From: Algicola sp.
GTDB lineage: Bacteria; Bacteroidota; Bacteroidia; Flavobacteriales; Flavobacteriaceae
Length of the DNA stretch: 64,000 nucleotides
Assembly: GCA_018222835.1 (NCBI GenBank)
Contig: JAAEZN010000003.1
Coordinates: 27,920-91,919 of the forward strand
Reading direction: 5' to 3'
Shown here: positions 1 to 8,298 of the stretch, piece by piece
Position numbering within the stretch: position 1 is the stretch's first letter
Layout of the letters: each line of letters starts with the position of its first letter
Position numbers and translations under genes: made by a program
The notes under the pieces: generated by a model
Seen by the model: the letters and a program-made list of their open reading frames with translations, nothing else
Databases searched by the model: none
Told to the model about the DNA's origin: nothing

Positions 1-120
1 ACGAGAGTAAATATCCGCGGGAACATAGACGCCGGCCAAGTGCCCAATATGAATGGGGCCATTGGTGTAGGGCAGTGCGGCAGTAATGGTGTATCTGGAA
101 GGTGATGTATTCTGAGCCAT
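1..120 (-). CDS. metG: Methionyl-tRNA synthetase, N-terminal fragment (cut by window edge)
   Basis: Only the first 40 codons are inside the window, read leftwards from an ATG at 118-120. The peptide has the class I aminoacyl-tRNA synthetase start: a beta strand ([12 protein letters not shown]) followed by the HIGH signature at residues 24-27 in the context [15 protein letters not shown], which is characteristic of MetRS. The enzyme charges tRNA-Met with methionine in the cytoplasm. A Bacteroidota-type -7 element (TATTTTTG) lies about 20 bp upstream of the start, after a terminator, so the gene is probably transcribed on its own. The rest of the protein cannot be assessed. Confidence 0.9.
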   Translation of the reverse strand, partial: MAQNTSPSRYTITAALPYTNGPIHIGHLAGVYVPADIYSR

Positions 121-140
121 GTAAAATTCTAATTAGGCCC

Positions 141-148
141 CAAAAATA
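141..148 (-). promoter_or_regulatory. Putative -7 element of the metG promoter
   Basis: The minus strand reads TATTTTTG here, matching the Bacteroidota -7 consensus TAnnTTTG. It sits between the terminator of the upstream gene and the metG ATG, which would leave a very short leader. No clear TTG -33 element is seen at the right distance, so this is a weak call. Confidence 0.35.
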
Positions 149-170
149 CTGATTTTAACGGGATAGACAT

Positions 171-240
171 AAAAAAGGAACCTCCCGAAAATGCTACCCT
201 ATTTGGGGTGAGGGGTGCATTCCCGAAAGGTTCCGAAAAA
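171..240 (-). terminator. Rho-independent terminator after the DUF1501 gene
   Basis: On the minus strand, arms GGAACCT and AGGTTCC (177-183 and 228-234) enclose UUCGGG on both sides, which pair through four G-U wobbles, and then AATGC/GCATT. The result is a nearly continuous 18-bp helix with a small apical hairpin, followed directly by TTTTTT. It lies just past the DUF1501 stop and before the metG promoter. Confidence 0.8.
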
Positions 241-265
241 ATAGATAACAAAGTGTCCCGCTTCT

Positions 266-1984
266 TTAGGTAATCATTACTGATTTACTCATTTTTTTAT
301 CTCCTACAGAAATTCTATAAATATATTTTCCTGTGGATAAACTATCGCGCATGCGCTCACGAATGTTTATATCCACGGCGCCTTCCATTAGCATTTCATT
401 GAATAGGGTCCCTACGCGTTGTCCCAAAATATTAAAGAGTTCAATGTCCACATGGGCGGATATTGGCATTTCCAAATGGATATACGGGTCTCTTGGCGAT
501 GTAGCAGGATATATAGCGGCATGTTCTATGGTATCCAATATATCGATATTAGGATCCATTGGGTCTTGCCCGGGTGGAGTTTCGGGTAAAATTGGTGGAT
601 CGTTGTCCATGGCAATATCCTCCAAAGTTTCACCACTACAATTAAATCCTAGATCAATAGCTCGATAGGGGTGGCCCAAAAGATGTTGTTCCACTAAATT
701 TCTGGGAACGCATAGCCATTCAGCCAATACGGTTCCATATAAATCCCTAAAGTCCATGGTATATTCCAAATTTCCTCGATTGTTGGGCTCATCTAATGAT
801 GGATGGTCGCCCACAAAGGCACTTCCGTTCAATCCAGAGCCAAAAAACAGAGTAGGAGCGGCTTTTCCGTGATCGGTACCGTTGGAACCATTTTCAAAAA
901 TTCGTCGTCCGAATTCTGAGAAGGTCATGCTCAATACCTTATCGTCCTGTTGTGTAAAAGCAAGGTCCTCATAAAAATTGTTGATGGCCACGGAAAGGTT
1001 GGACATTAAGCGTTCATGAACTTCGGGCTGATTACCGTGGGTATCAAAACCTCCCATGGAGATCATATATACTTTGGTCCCTAAATTTCCCTTGATCAAA
1101 CGGGCCAACAAGGCCAATTGTCTTGCAAAACCATTGTCTTGGTACTCCACTTGGTTTTGCCCAGCCATATAGGCATCGTGAATAGTGCCGGCATACTCGT
1201 ATGTGGTATTGGCCACTCCACGTAAAAACCTAAGTTGGTCGCCGTACATACAGTCATCAAAAGGAGCATTTTCAATATCGTAAAAGGTACCGGTCTCTGC
1301 GATTTGTTCCAGCTGATCTACATTGTTGGTCACAAAAGCGTAATTGGTTTCCTCTCCCTGAAACACCAAGTTGGCCAAGTTTCCAATCTGAATGGCAGCT
1401 GGTGCTGGTGGTGGCGAAATCAGATAATCGGGATACAATTGTTCAAAATGTCTGCCCATCCATCCTGTATTTTCACCGGAAAAACCAGTAGTGGTCAAGT
1501 CGGTGTTGGCAAAAATATCGGAACCTGTAAAGTGGGATAGACTTTGGTTTTGGTAGCCTACGCCGTGCACTGCTTTAAACTGTCCGTCTCCCCAAAGGGA
1601 TTCTAGTGCACTCATGTATGTGGGCACCCCAAAATCGTCGGTAAGTTTTAAGACCTTACTTTCTGGGATATAAATATTGGGCCTTGCATTTGCATAAGTA
1701 TCATATTGTTGAACGGGAATTACGGTACTAAGGCCATCGTTTCCTCCAGATAACCGAATCAGGATCAAAATATTGTCGGTTTCCGCTGCAGCAACAGCGG
1801 CAGTCAACGGTGATGGCGCCGAGGCAGAGATAAAATGGCTGCCCAAAAAAATGGACCCTGAACCTGCAATCCCTAAAGCTTGTAAAAAGGAACGACGGCT
1901 CCATTTGGTATGCTCCATATCGTGGCCTTCATGTTCCAAGCCTTTGTATGGAGATGTATCGTGGTTGTGGTGATTATCGCACAT
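266..1984 (-). CDS. DUF1501 family secreted protein with T9SS type A sorting domain
   Basis: The protein has 572 aa. DUF1501 proteins are sulfatase/alkaline-phosphatase-fold proteins of unknown substrate. The N-terminus is histidine-rich (six His within residues 5-25), then a twin-arginine stretch SRRSFLQ at 29-35 precedes a hydrophobic segment and Ala-rich cleavage region, as in Tat substrates. The core shows LIRLSGGNDGLSTVIP, MGGFDTHGNQ and FSEFGRR, typical of DUF1501. The last 75 or so residues (FNILGQRVGTLF to GKYIYRISVGDKKMSKSVMIT) form a T9SS type A C-terminal domain, so the product should end on the cell surface or outside. It follows the DUF1800 gene by 9 nt; the two families are routinely paired, so an operon is very likely. 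The true substrate is unknown. Confidence 0.88.
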   Translation of the reverse strand: MCDNHHNHDTSPYKGLEHEGHDMEHTKWSRRSFLQALGIAGSGSIFLGSHFISASAPSPLTAAVAAAETDNILILIRLSGGNDGLSTVIPVQQYDTYANARPNIYIPESKVLKLTDDFGVPTYMSALESLWGDGQFKAVHGVGYQNQSLSHFTGSDIFANTDLTTTGFSGENTGWMGRHFEQLYPDYLISPPPAPAAIQIGNLANLVFQGEETNYAFVTNNVDQLEQIAETGTFYDIENAPFDDCMYGDQLRFLRGVANTTYEYAGTIHDAYMAGQNQVEYQDNGFARQLALLARLIKGNLGTKVYMISMGGFDTHGNQPEVHERLMSNLSVAINNFYEDLAFTQQDDKVLSMTFSEFGRRIFENGSNGTDHGKAAPTLFFGSGLNGSAFVGDHPSLDEPNNRGNLEYTMDFRDLYGTVLAEWLCVPRNLVEQHLLGHPYRAIDLGFNCSGETLEDIAMDNDPPILPETPPGQDPMDPNIDILDTIEHAAIYPATSPRDPYIHLEMPISAHVDIELFNILGQRVGTLFNEMLMEGAVDINIRERMRDSLSTGKYIYRISVGDKKMSKSVMIT

Positions 1985-1993
1985 GGGTTGAGG

Positions 1994-3490
1994 TTATTTA
2001 AGTTGAAACTCGGGCTCGCGAGATAGGTGACGTAATAAAAGATAAACTTGCGATGGTCCAGTTTCCCACCCAAGTAAAGTCCATGAAGGAGTTGTGCCTC
2101 CTTCATAATAATTAATGTCCACATCGCTCCTAAATGCGAGATATGCTCTATCGTAGTCAGCATTGGTCAGCAACCCTTTGGGTAAAAATTTATCGATGAT
2201 GGGTCTGGCCACTTCGTCGGGGTTGTTACTTGTGAGCCCAGCATTACCAGAAAGCGATAGACCTAAATCCCTGAATTGTCCGGGATTGTTTTGATAAAAT
2301 CGTTGTAAGAGCATCTCAACGGTCAACCATCTTCCAATAATAAAGTTGGTGTTTATCCATGTTCGGTCGCGCTGCCAGCCCTCTACCTCGGGTGGTTGAA
2401 AAAAGCGTTGTCCGATCAAGGAGCAGGCATCGATCATGTTTATAACGGTTCCATCGTCATAGGTGAATCCTGTTTCCTTTAAGAGGTTAAAGTAAAGGTC
2501 GGCCGGACTTTTTATGATTACACCTATTGCTGTTTCGTCGAAAAAATGCTGGCTTTTAAAGAGTTGACGTAGCACAGGGGCAATTTCAAAACCACTATTT
2601 ATAAAGGTCTGTGCCAAACCATCAATAATTTGTGGAGCGATTCCTCCATCATCTCCGGTTGAATCGGGGTGGATAAAAAATTCGTAAAGTTTTTTACAGA
2701 TAAACCAACCGATCTCGTTAGGTCTTTGGTTAAATAGGATGTCGATTACATCATCGTAATCCCAGTTTCCTGTTTGTCCGAATATGGTCTTGTTCTCTGT
2801 ATTGAACTCCGAAGGGTCGAACGTAACTTGGGTACATCCTTCCTCACCTCTTTCGGTATAACCGGACAAAGCCTTGGAGGTTTCTATTATATCTTCTTCG
2901 GTGTAATTATTTCCTTCTCCCAAAGTAAAAAGCTCATAAAGCTCACGGGCATAGTTCTCGTTCGGATTGTTCCCTCGGTTTCTTACACCGTCCAAATAAT
3001 AGAGCATGGCACTGGTTAGACCAACTTCACTGGTGAAGGTTTTAAAATTGCCCAAGGCATTTCGTTGTAAACAGTTGATGTAGTAATAAAGAAACTGTGG
3101 ACAATCATAAGTTTCCAATTGTGTCACAAAGTGATTGCTCCAAAAGAAACTCAATCTATCGAGCAGTTCATTGTTCACCATGGCGTTTCCGTAGGCTGTG
3201 GTAAGCTCTTCAATATGGGCTCTACGCATTTGCCTTGCCAAATCGTCATCATTTGGGTAATTGGCATTGTTCCAATCGGCCCATTGGGGGGCGGGGAGCG
3301 GAAGAACGGCAAGTGCTTGGTTTACCAAGGTATCTACTAGAGAGCTGGCCGATTCTCCAACAGCAGCAGAAATGGTTTGTACTGAGGCACTAAAACCTAA
3401 CCTTCGGTACAAGTGGGCCGCACGCAATTCATCCAATGGAGTATTGTACGGCGCCAAAGTTGAGGAATTACAATTGATAAAGTATTCCAT
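1994..3490 (-). CDS. DUF1800 family protein
   Basis: The protein has 498 aa and starts at an ATG with no obvious signal peptide. The N-terminal LRAAHLYRRLGFSAS, the central LDRLSFFWSNHF and NENYARELYELFTLGEGN, and the late PPEVEGWQRDRTWINT segments are hallmarks of DUF1800, a family of unknown biochemical role almost always encoded beside DUF1501. Here it is the upstream member of that two-gene unit. The C-terminus (WLLGWETGPSQVYLLLRHLSREPEFQLK) is the usual family end and no T9SS sorting domain is present, unlike its partner. The pair is often thought to act in envelope or polysaccharide-related processes, but that is inference only. Confidence 0.87.
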   Translation of the reverse strand: MEYFINCNSSTLAPYNTPLDELRAAHLYRRLGFSASVQTISAAVGESASSLVDTLVNQALAVLPLPAPQWADWNNANYPNDDDLARQMRRAHIEELTTAYGNAMVNNELLDRLSFFWSNHFVTQLETYDCPQFLYYYINCLQRNALGNFKTFTSEVGLTSAMLYYLDGVRNRGNNPNENYARELYELFTLGEGNNYTEEDIIETSKALSGYTERGEEGCTQVTFDPSEFNTENKTIFGQTGNWDYDDVIDILFNQRPNEIGWFICKKLYEFFIHPDSTGDDGGIAPQIIDGLAQTFINSGFEIAPVLRQLFKSQHFFDETAIGVIIKSPADLYFNLLKETGFTYDDGTVINMIDACSLIGQRFFQPPEVEGWQRDRTWINTNFIIGRWLTVEMLLQRFYQNNPGQFRDLGLSLSGNAGLTSNNPDEVARPIIDKFLPKGLLTNADYDRAYLAFRSDVDINYYEGGTTPSWTLLGWETGPSQVYLLLRHLSREPEFQLK

Positions 3491-3660
3491 AGCAATGTCT
3501 GGCGTTAAATAAGTACATAGTTTTGGGGCAACTATATGTTTATGCTAATGTTGGGTGTGGTTCAATTGAGCCAACAAATTACAATCTTAACGTTCTAATG
3601 TCCATGAACGACCAAATTTTTCGACGAAATGCACAAAAAAATTAGATCTTTATAAAATAT

Positions 3661-4020
3661 ATGGCCCATCACAACACATTTGGAAAGCTCGGCGAGCAAA
3701 AAGCGGTTGCTTTTTTAGAGAGTAAGGGATACAAAATATGTCATCGTAACTACCGGTATCTCAATGCTGAAATCGACATTGTGGCCGAAAAGGAAGGGAT
3801 TTTGGCCATAGTAGAGGTGAAGTCCCGAAATACTAGGTTTTTGGAAGATATTTCCACGGTGATATCCTCTAAAAAAATTAAACTTTTGACCATGGCGGCA
3901 AATCATTTTATCGAAAAAAACAATATAGATGTTGAGGTTAGATTTGATGTGATTACGGTGGTAAAAAAGGGTCAGGAGTTTGAAATAGAACACTTTGTAG
4001 ATGCGTTCTATCATTTTTAA
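3661..4020 (+). CDS. YraN family (UPF0102) nuclease-fold protein
   Basis: The protein has 119 aa, the usual family size. Near the N-terminus are GKLGEQKAVAFLESKGY and then NAEIDIVAEKEG with VEVKSR; residues Glu12, Glu37, Asp39, Glu52 and Lys54 make the restriction-endonuclease-like (PD-(D/E)xK) core. UPF0102 proteins resemble Holliday-junction resolvases, but their cellular task is not settled. The gene opens a plus-strand run; the next ATG lies about 50 nt downstream, so the two are probably cotranscribed. It diverges from the DUF1800/DUF1501 unit across a 170-bp gap. Confidence 0.85.
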   Translation: MAHHNTFGKLGEQKAVAFLESKGYKICHRNYRYLNAEIDIVAEKEGILAIVEVKSRNTRFLEDISTVISSKKIKLLTMAANHFIEKNNIDVEVRFDVITVVKKGQEFEIEHFVDAFYHF

Positions 4021-4073
4021 CCATTTGTTTGTTTTATAACAATGTGTTATTTTTGGATAAATTCTCGCCGAAA

Positions 4074-4733
4074 ATGAAAACAATATCTGCCGTAGTTGAG
4101 CACTACATAAAGAAAAAGCCTTTTTTGCAAACTGCTTTGGCACAAGGGATTATAAACCTAACTTCCCTGTCTAGGCAAATAAAGCCAGAGATTGCCGAAG
4201 AACTCGGTAAAGATGTAAAAGATGGCGCTATTGTAATGGCACTTAAACGCCTTTCGGATGATCTGGAGTTTAGGGCAACCCACAAGATTGTAAAAGTGCT
4301 CAAAAATATTGGTGAAATTACCGTTAGGTCCAATTTGTCCGATTACACTTTCCTGGCCTCCGATACTATTTTGCAACAACAGGCTAGATTACTGGAAGAG
4401 GTAAACGCTAATCAAGATGTATTTTATACCTCCTCTCGGGGGGTGAACGAAATCAATATTGTTATCAGTAATGTGATGGACAGTGTTGTGGAGAAGTACT
4501 TTAAAATGGAGCGGTGTACCCAAAAGGCGGAGGGGCTCTCTTCCATTACCGTAAAACTACCTTCCGATAACGTAGCGGTACCAGGTATTTATTACTTTAT
4601 CTTTCAACGATTGGCATGGGAGGGCATTATACTTTATGAAGTGATTTCTACTACAAACGAGTTCACGATTTTGGTGAACGAAGAACAAGTAGATGTTGCC
4701 TTTAAGACCATTAAGGATCTAAAATCATTATAA
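4074..4733 (+). CDS. Conserved flavobacterial protein with ACT-like C-terminal region
   Basis: I place the start at 4074 (MKTISAVVEHYIKKKPF), giving 219 aa. An open frame extends 45 nt upstream, but the conserved protein begins at this Met. The N-terminal half looks helical (winged-helix-like, with IINLTSLSRQIKPEIAEELGKDV). The C-terminal half, SSITVKLPSDNVAVPGIYYFIFQRLAWEGIILYEVISTTNEFTILV split over several strands, resembles the ACT domains of aspartate kinases, and relatives are sometimes labelled aspartate kinase on that basis. There is no KFGGTS catalytic domain, so it cannot be an aspartate kinase. A regulator that senses a small molecule is the most reasonable guess. Confidence 0.72.
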   Translation: MKTISAVVEHYIKKKPFLQTALAQGIINLTSLSRQIKPEIAEELGKDVKDGAIVMALKRLSDDLEFRATHKIVKVLKNIGEITVRSNLSDYTFLASDTILQQQARLLEEVNANQDVFYTSSRGVNEINIVISNVMDSVVEKYFKMERCTQKAEGLSSITVKLPSDNVAVPGIYYFIFQRLAWEGIILYEVISTTNEFTILVNEEQVDVAFKTIKDLKSL

Positions 4734-4806
4734 CCTGAGATAACTTTTAGTGGCCTAAACTAAAATAGGTTCTTCTTCGTTTTAGAAAAAGACACTTTTT
4801 GGAAAA

Positions 4807-6789
4807 ATGACCAAGAAAAGGATTCTTTATGGTTTTCTGGGCCTAATTGTACTGTACTTGTGCTATTTGGTCTATATTTTTGTGCTATCCCCCAAAACAA
4901 ATCTTCAATCCATTTACCTTATCCCAAAGGATGCGGTTTTCGTTATTGAATCGGAACGGCCTGTGGAGGGTTGGGAGCAGATCAGTAAAAGTAAAGCTTG
5001 GCACCACCTTAAAAAGAACGACTACTTTTCCGAACTCACGGAAAGCATCCAAAGGGTAGATACAGTTTTTAACAACAATCATAAACTATTCGAGTTTTTT
5101 GATGATCGCTCCCTGTTTATTTCCATTCATATGACTTCTCCCAAGGACTATGGGATTTTTTATGTACTCGATTTAAAACGGATTGCCAAATTACAATTGC
5201 TCAAAACCTATTTGAATACTTTGCTGGACGATGGTTATGTGCTGAGCAAACGTACCTATCACGAACACGAGATCTTGGAAGTGCACGATCGGGAGAGCAA
5301 GGAGACCATGTATTTGTCCTTTATCAAAAATCAATTGGTAGCCTCCTATACCCACACCTTGGTGGAAGCTTCCATAGATCAGTATGCGGAGCCAGTATTG
5401 GGCCGCAACCTCAACTTTTTGGAGATCAATCAAAAAGTAGGGCACGAGGACTTGTTCCGATTATATGTGCAATATCATTTTTTTGACGATTACATTAAAA
5501 TGTATTCGGATCAGCCTTCCAACTGGGTAAAACGCGTAAGCGAAAACTTTTTGTTTTCCGGATTCTATTTTGATTTGGACAAGAACAGCACACTTACTGC
5601 CAACGGATACACCAACATTAGCGCAGTTAACGAGTATTATCTGGAAGCACTTCAAAAATCGGGAAAAGCAAAACGTTCCATTCCCGAAGTGGCGCCTAAC
5701 AGCACAGCACTTTATGTAAGTTATGGGTTTGATAGCTTTTCCGAATTCTACAAAAATTTTGAAAAAGTCCAACAAAGTGACCCCGAACAATTTGAAAGCT
5801 ATCAAGAAGGCATTACCAAAGTAGAGAAGTTTCTAAAAATTGATGTAAAGGAGAATTTTGTGAGTTGGATAGGGAACGAAATCGCCGTGCTTCAAATCCA
5901 ATCCCACATTACCAAAGGTAAAAACGATGTTGCGCTCGTCCTCAAAGCGAATAATGCCGAGGATGCCAAGACCAATTTGAATTTTGTGGTGGAACAGATC
6001 CGTAAAAAGACACCCGTAAAGTTTAAAGCGGTAAATTATAAGGATTACGAAATAAATTTCTTGTCCATCAAAGGTTTCTTTAAGATGTTGTTGGGCGGCA
6101 GGTTCGATGAATTCGATAAGCCTTATTTTACCCAAATAGATGATTATGTAATCTTTAGTGATAATCCAAACACCCTAAAGGGTATAATTGATAAGGTATC
6201 GGAGGGTGATATCCTTGCGAGTTCGGAGGAGTTCAAGAATTTTGATGAAAAATTTGATTCAGAATCCACAGTGTTCGTTTACAGTAATGTGCCTTTGCTG
6301 TTTGATAACATGTATGCCTTGGCAGATGCGCCGACCAAACAGAAAATGTACAAGAACAAGGATTTTATTATTTGCTTCCCTCAAGTAGGATTGCAATTGA
6401 CCCCAGAAGATGATTTGTTCGAAAGTCGTTTGGTGCTCAACTATAAGGATGTGGAAGAAGTAAAGAAAGCGACCAATCCGTCAAAAAACATTAACACAAC
6501 GACTCCGAAAAATCAAAATATAACATCAACCGAGATAACCGATGCCGTTTTTAATCTTAAACCTATTTACCCGAACGACTTAAATGCGAAGTCGTTCACC
6601 AAAAAATACGCCAACGGGGACGTCAGGTTTCAAGTAGAACTTAAGGATGGATTAAAACACGGTCGTTACGAAGCGTTTTATCCAAACGGTATCCGAAAAA
6701 TACGAGGTCGCTTTAGGGATGATGAGCAGGTGGGCACATGGCGGTATTACAATGAAGATGGGGAGCAAGTCCATAAAAAACGGTTCTAG
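4807..6789 (+). CDS. DUF3352 membrane-anchored protein with YwqK/MORN-like tail
   Basis: The protein has 660 aa. Residues 5-27 form one transmembrane segment at the N-terminus, leaving the rest outside the cytoplasm. The body (PKDAVFVIESERPVEGWEQI near residue 40; PNSTALYVSYGF; VSWIGNEIAVLQ) is typical of DUF3352, a family of unknown function with repeated LolA-like sheets. A low-complexity Asn/Thr linker near residues 557-578 joins it to about 60 residues carrying two YwqK/MORN-type units (KHGRYEAFYPNGIRKIRGRF and VGTWRYYNEDGEQ). It follows the ACT-like gene by 73 nt. Immediately after the stop comes a palindromic repeat that may help terminate transcription. The function cannot be assigned. 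Confidence 0.75.
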   Translation: MTKKRILYGFLGLIVLYLCYLVYIFVLSPKTNLQSIYLIPKDAVFVIESERPVEGWEQISKSKAWHHLKKNDYFSELTESIQRVDTVFNNNHKLFEFFDDRSLFISIHMTSPKDYGIFYVLDLKRIAKLQLLKTYLNTLLDDGYVLSKRTYHEHEILEVHDRESKETMYLSFIKNQLVASYTHTLVEASIDQYAEPVLGRNLNFLEINQKVGHEDLFRLYVQYHFFDDYIKMYSDQPSNWVKRVSENFLFSGFYFDLDKNSTLTANGYTNISAVNEYYLEALQKSGKAKRSIPEVAPNSTALYVSYGFDSFSEFYKNFEKVQQSDPEQFESYQEGITKVEKFLKIDVKENFVSWIGNEIAVLQIQSHITKGKNDVALVLKANNAEDAKTNLNFVVEQIRKKTPVKFKAVNYKDYEINFLSIKGFFKMLLGGRFDEFDKPYFTQIDDYVIFSDNPNTLKGIIDKVSEGDILASSEEFKNFDEKFDSESTVFVYSNVPLLFDNMYALADAPTKQKMYKNKDFIICFPQVGLQLTPEDDLFESRLVLNYKDVEEVKKATNPSKNINTTTPKNQNITSTEITDAVFNLKPIYPNDLNAKSFTKKYANGDVRFQVELKDGLKHGRYEAFYPNGIRKIRGRFRDDEQVGTWRYYNEDGEQVHKKRF

Positions 6790-6862
6790 ATTTCTCGTCG
6801 CATTGCTCCATCGAAATGACTTTGGGGCACCCTATGTCATTTCGAACGAATGTGAGAAATCT
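6788..6862. repeat. Extragenic inverted repeat, family A (first copy)
   Basis: AGATTTCTCGTCGCATTGCT at the left is answered by a partial complement ending GTGAGAAATCT, with GAAATGAC and GTCATTTCG near the centre. The same element recurs at 8220-8295 and 12595-12678, always between genes. It starts at the stop of the DUF3352 gene. Confidence 0.75.
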
Positions 6863-6993
6863 AATTTGTTGTTCCGAGCTGCTACCTTAGCGAAGTCGAA
6901 GGAGAGTGAAGAATCCCTATAAATATCTCATTGGTTGGTTGGAGCAATTCCCAACAATTGTTACCTTTCTTGTCCAATCCAAACCTCTGTAAA

Positions 6994-8151
6994 ATGAAAA
7001 ACAGCATAGTTGCGGTTATACTTCTTGCCGCATTTACCACTACTTTTAATGTCAACTCCCAACAAATCAATTTTCCAAAACGCTACGAAACTTGGAAAAC
7101 AGCAGAAAAGGGTCAATTCAAGTTCAACAAAACAGTGCTGGACAAAGCAGTGGGGTTTGCTAATGCCAATGAATATTCAGGGTCTAGGGATTTAAGGGTT
7201 GCTATTTTGGAAGGCTTTAAGCACGAACCTTTTCATCAAATACTGGGTCCGACCAAAAAGCGCGGAGGCCCAGCTGGTATGGTTATGAAGAACGGCTATG
7301 TTTTGGCCTCTTGGGGCGATACCAAACGTGTTGATATGACCTTTAGTGTAACCAAGAGTTTTTTGTCCACCGTTGCCGGATTGGCCAAAGACCGTGGATT
7401 GATCCAAGATACCAAGGATAAGGTAGGCAATTACATTTGGGATGGCACTTTTGCTGGTGAGCATAATTCCAAAATAACATGGGAACATTTACTACAACAA
7501 AATTCCGATTGGTCGGGTGAGCTTTGGGGCGGTAAAGACTGGGCAGACCGTCCACCAAGTGAAGGTGGTCTGGACGATTGGAAGTTTAGAACCTTAAACG
7601 AACCGGGCAAAGTAATGGAATATAATGATGTTAGGGTGAATGTACTTGCCTATTCATTGACCCATGTATGGAGAAAGCCCGTTCCCATGGTGCTCAAAGA
7701 AGAGCTAATGGATAAAATCGGAGCTACTACGTCTTGGAGATGGTTCGGTTACGAAAATGCTTGGACCGTTATTGATGGTATAAAAATGAAATCCGTGACC
7801 GGAGGCGGACATTCAGGAGCGGGACTTTTTATTTCTACAGAAGATATGGCCCGTTTTGGAACCTTGTTCTTGAACAATGGTAAATGGGAAGATGAGCAAA
7901 TCATCAGTGAGGATTGGATCAAGGAAGCGACTACGCCTTCTGTACCTAACGTGAATTATGGTTACATGTGGTGGCTGAACCAACAAGGTGGCCGACATTG
8001 GGATGGTGTGCCCGAGCATGTGTTCTACGCTGCTGGTTTTGGAGGTAATTTTATTGTGGTAGACCAAAAAAGCGGATTGGTCATCGTGACCCGTTGGTTG
8101 GAACCTTCCAAAATAGGAGAATTTGTGAAGCAGGTGTACGAGGCTTTTTAA
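6994..8151 (+). CDS. Serine hydrolase, class C beta-lactamase / penicillin-binding fold
   Basis: The start at 6994 gives 385 aa with a signal peptide (MKNSIVAVILLAAFTTTF...NSQ). The frame is open 63 nt further upstream, but only this Met gives a secretion signal. The SxxK nucleophile motif is SVTK at 118-121 and a Tyr-Asn pair at 210-211 (EYND) fits the second catalytic motif; HSGAGLFIST supplies the third box region (GGGHSGAG). Such enzymes include esterases, D-amino-acid peptidases and EstB-like hydrolases; the substrate cannot be told from sequence. It should be periplasmic. It stands alone between two palindromic repeats and converges on mfd. Confidence 0.85.
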   Translation: MKNSIVAVILLAAFTTTFNVNSQQINFPKRYETWKTAEKGQFKFNKTVLDKAVGFANANEYSGSRDLRVAILEGFKHEPFHQILGPTKKRGGPAGMVMKNGYVLASWGDTKRVDMTFSVTKSFLSTVAGLAKDRGLIQDTKDKVGNYIWDGTFAGEHNSKITWEHLLQQNSDWSGELWGGKDWADRPPSEGGLDDWKFRTLNEPGKVMEYNDVRVNVLAYSLTHVWRKPVPMVLKEELMDKIGATTSWRWFGYENAWTVIDGIKMKSVTGGGHSGAGLFISTEDMARFGTLFLNNGKWEDEQIISEDWIKEATTPSVPNVNYGYMWWLNQQGGRHWDGVPEHVFYAAGFGGNFIVVDQKSGLVIVTRWLEPSKIGEFVKQVYEAF

Positions 8152-8174
8152 AGTTGAGTGTTATTCCTTGTGGA

Positions 8175-8194
8175 TGCTGAGCGTAGCCGGAGCA
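8175..8194. repeat. Short TGAGCGTAGCCGG palindrome (family B)
   Basis: TGCTGAGCGTAGCCGGAGCA is bounded by TGCT/AGCA arms and carries the core TGAGCGnAGYCG that recurs inside mfd and at 12735-12756. It lies in the convergent gap between the serine hydrolase and mfd. Confidence 0.6.
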
Positions 8195-8219
8195 TTACAC
8201 GAAAGCTTTTATCGGTTAT

Positions 8220-8295
8220 AGATTTCTCGTCGCATTGCTCCATCGAAATGACTCTGAAAATATAGTTGTCATTTCGAACTAAGGTGAAAAATCTT
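8220..8295. repeat. Extragenic inverted repeat, family A (second copy)
   Basis: Its first 30 or so bases (GATTTCTCGTCGCATTGCTC then CATCGAAATGACT) are the same as in the copy at 6788, and it ends GTCATTTCGAACT...GAAAAATCT. It sits at the convergent gene ends and could serve as a bidirectional terminator. Confidence 0.75.
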
Positions 8296-8298
8296 ATG

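Noticed and set aside
171..240. Hairpin upstream of metG considered as a riboswitch or T-box
   Set aside because: A U-tract follows it directly and a -7 element for metG lies further downstream, so it is best read as the terminator of the preceding gene.
4074..4733. Aspartate kinase label for the ACT-like protein
   Set aside because: No kinase catalytic motif is present; a true aspartate kinase lies at 17406-18656.
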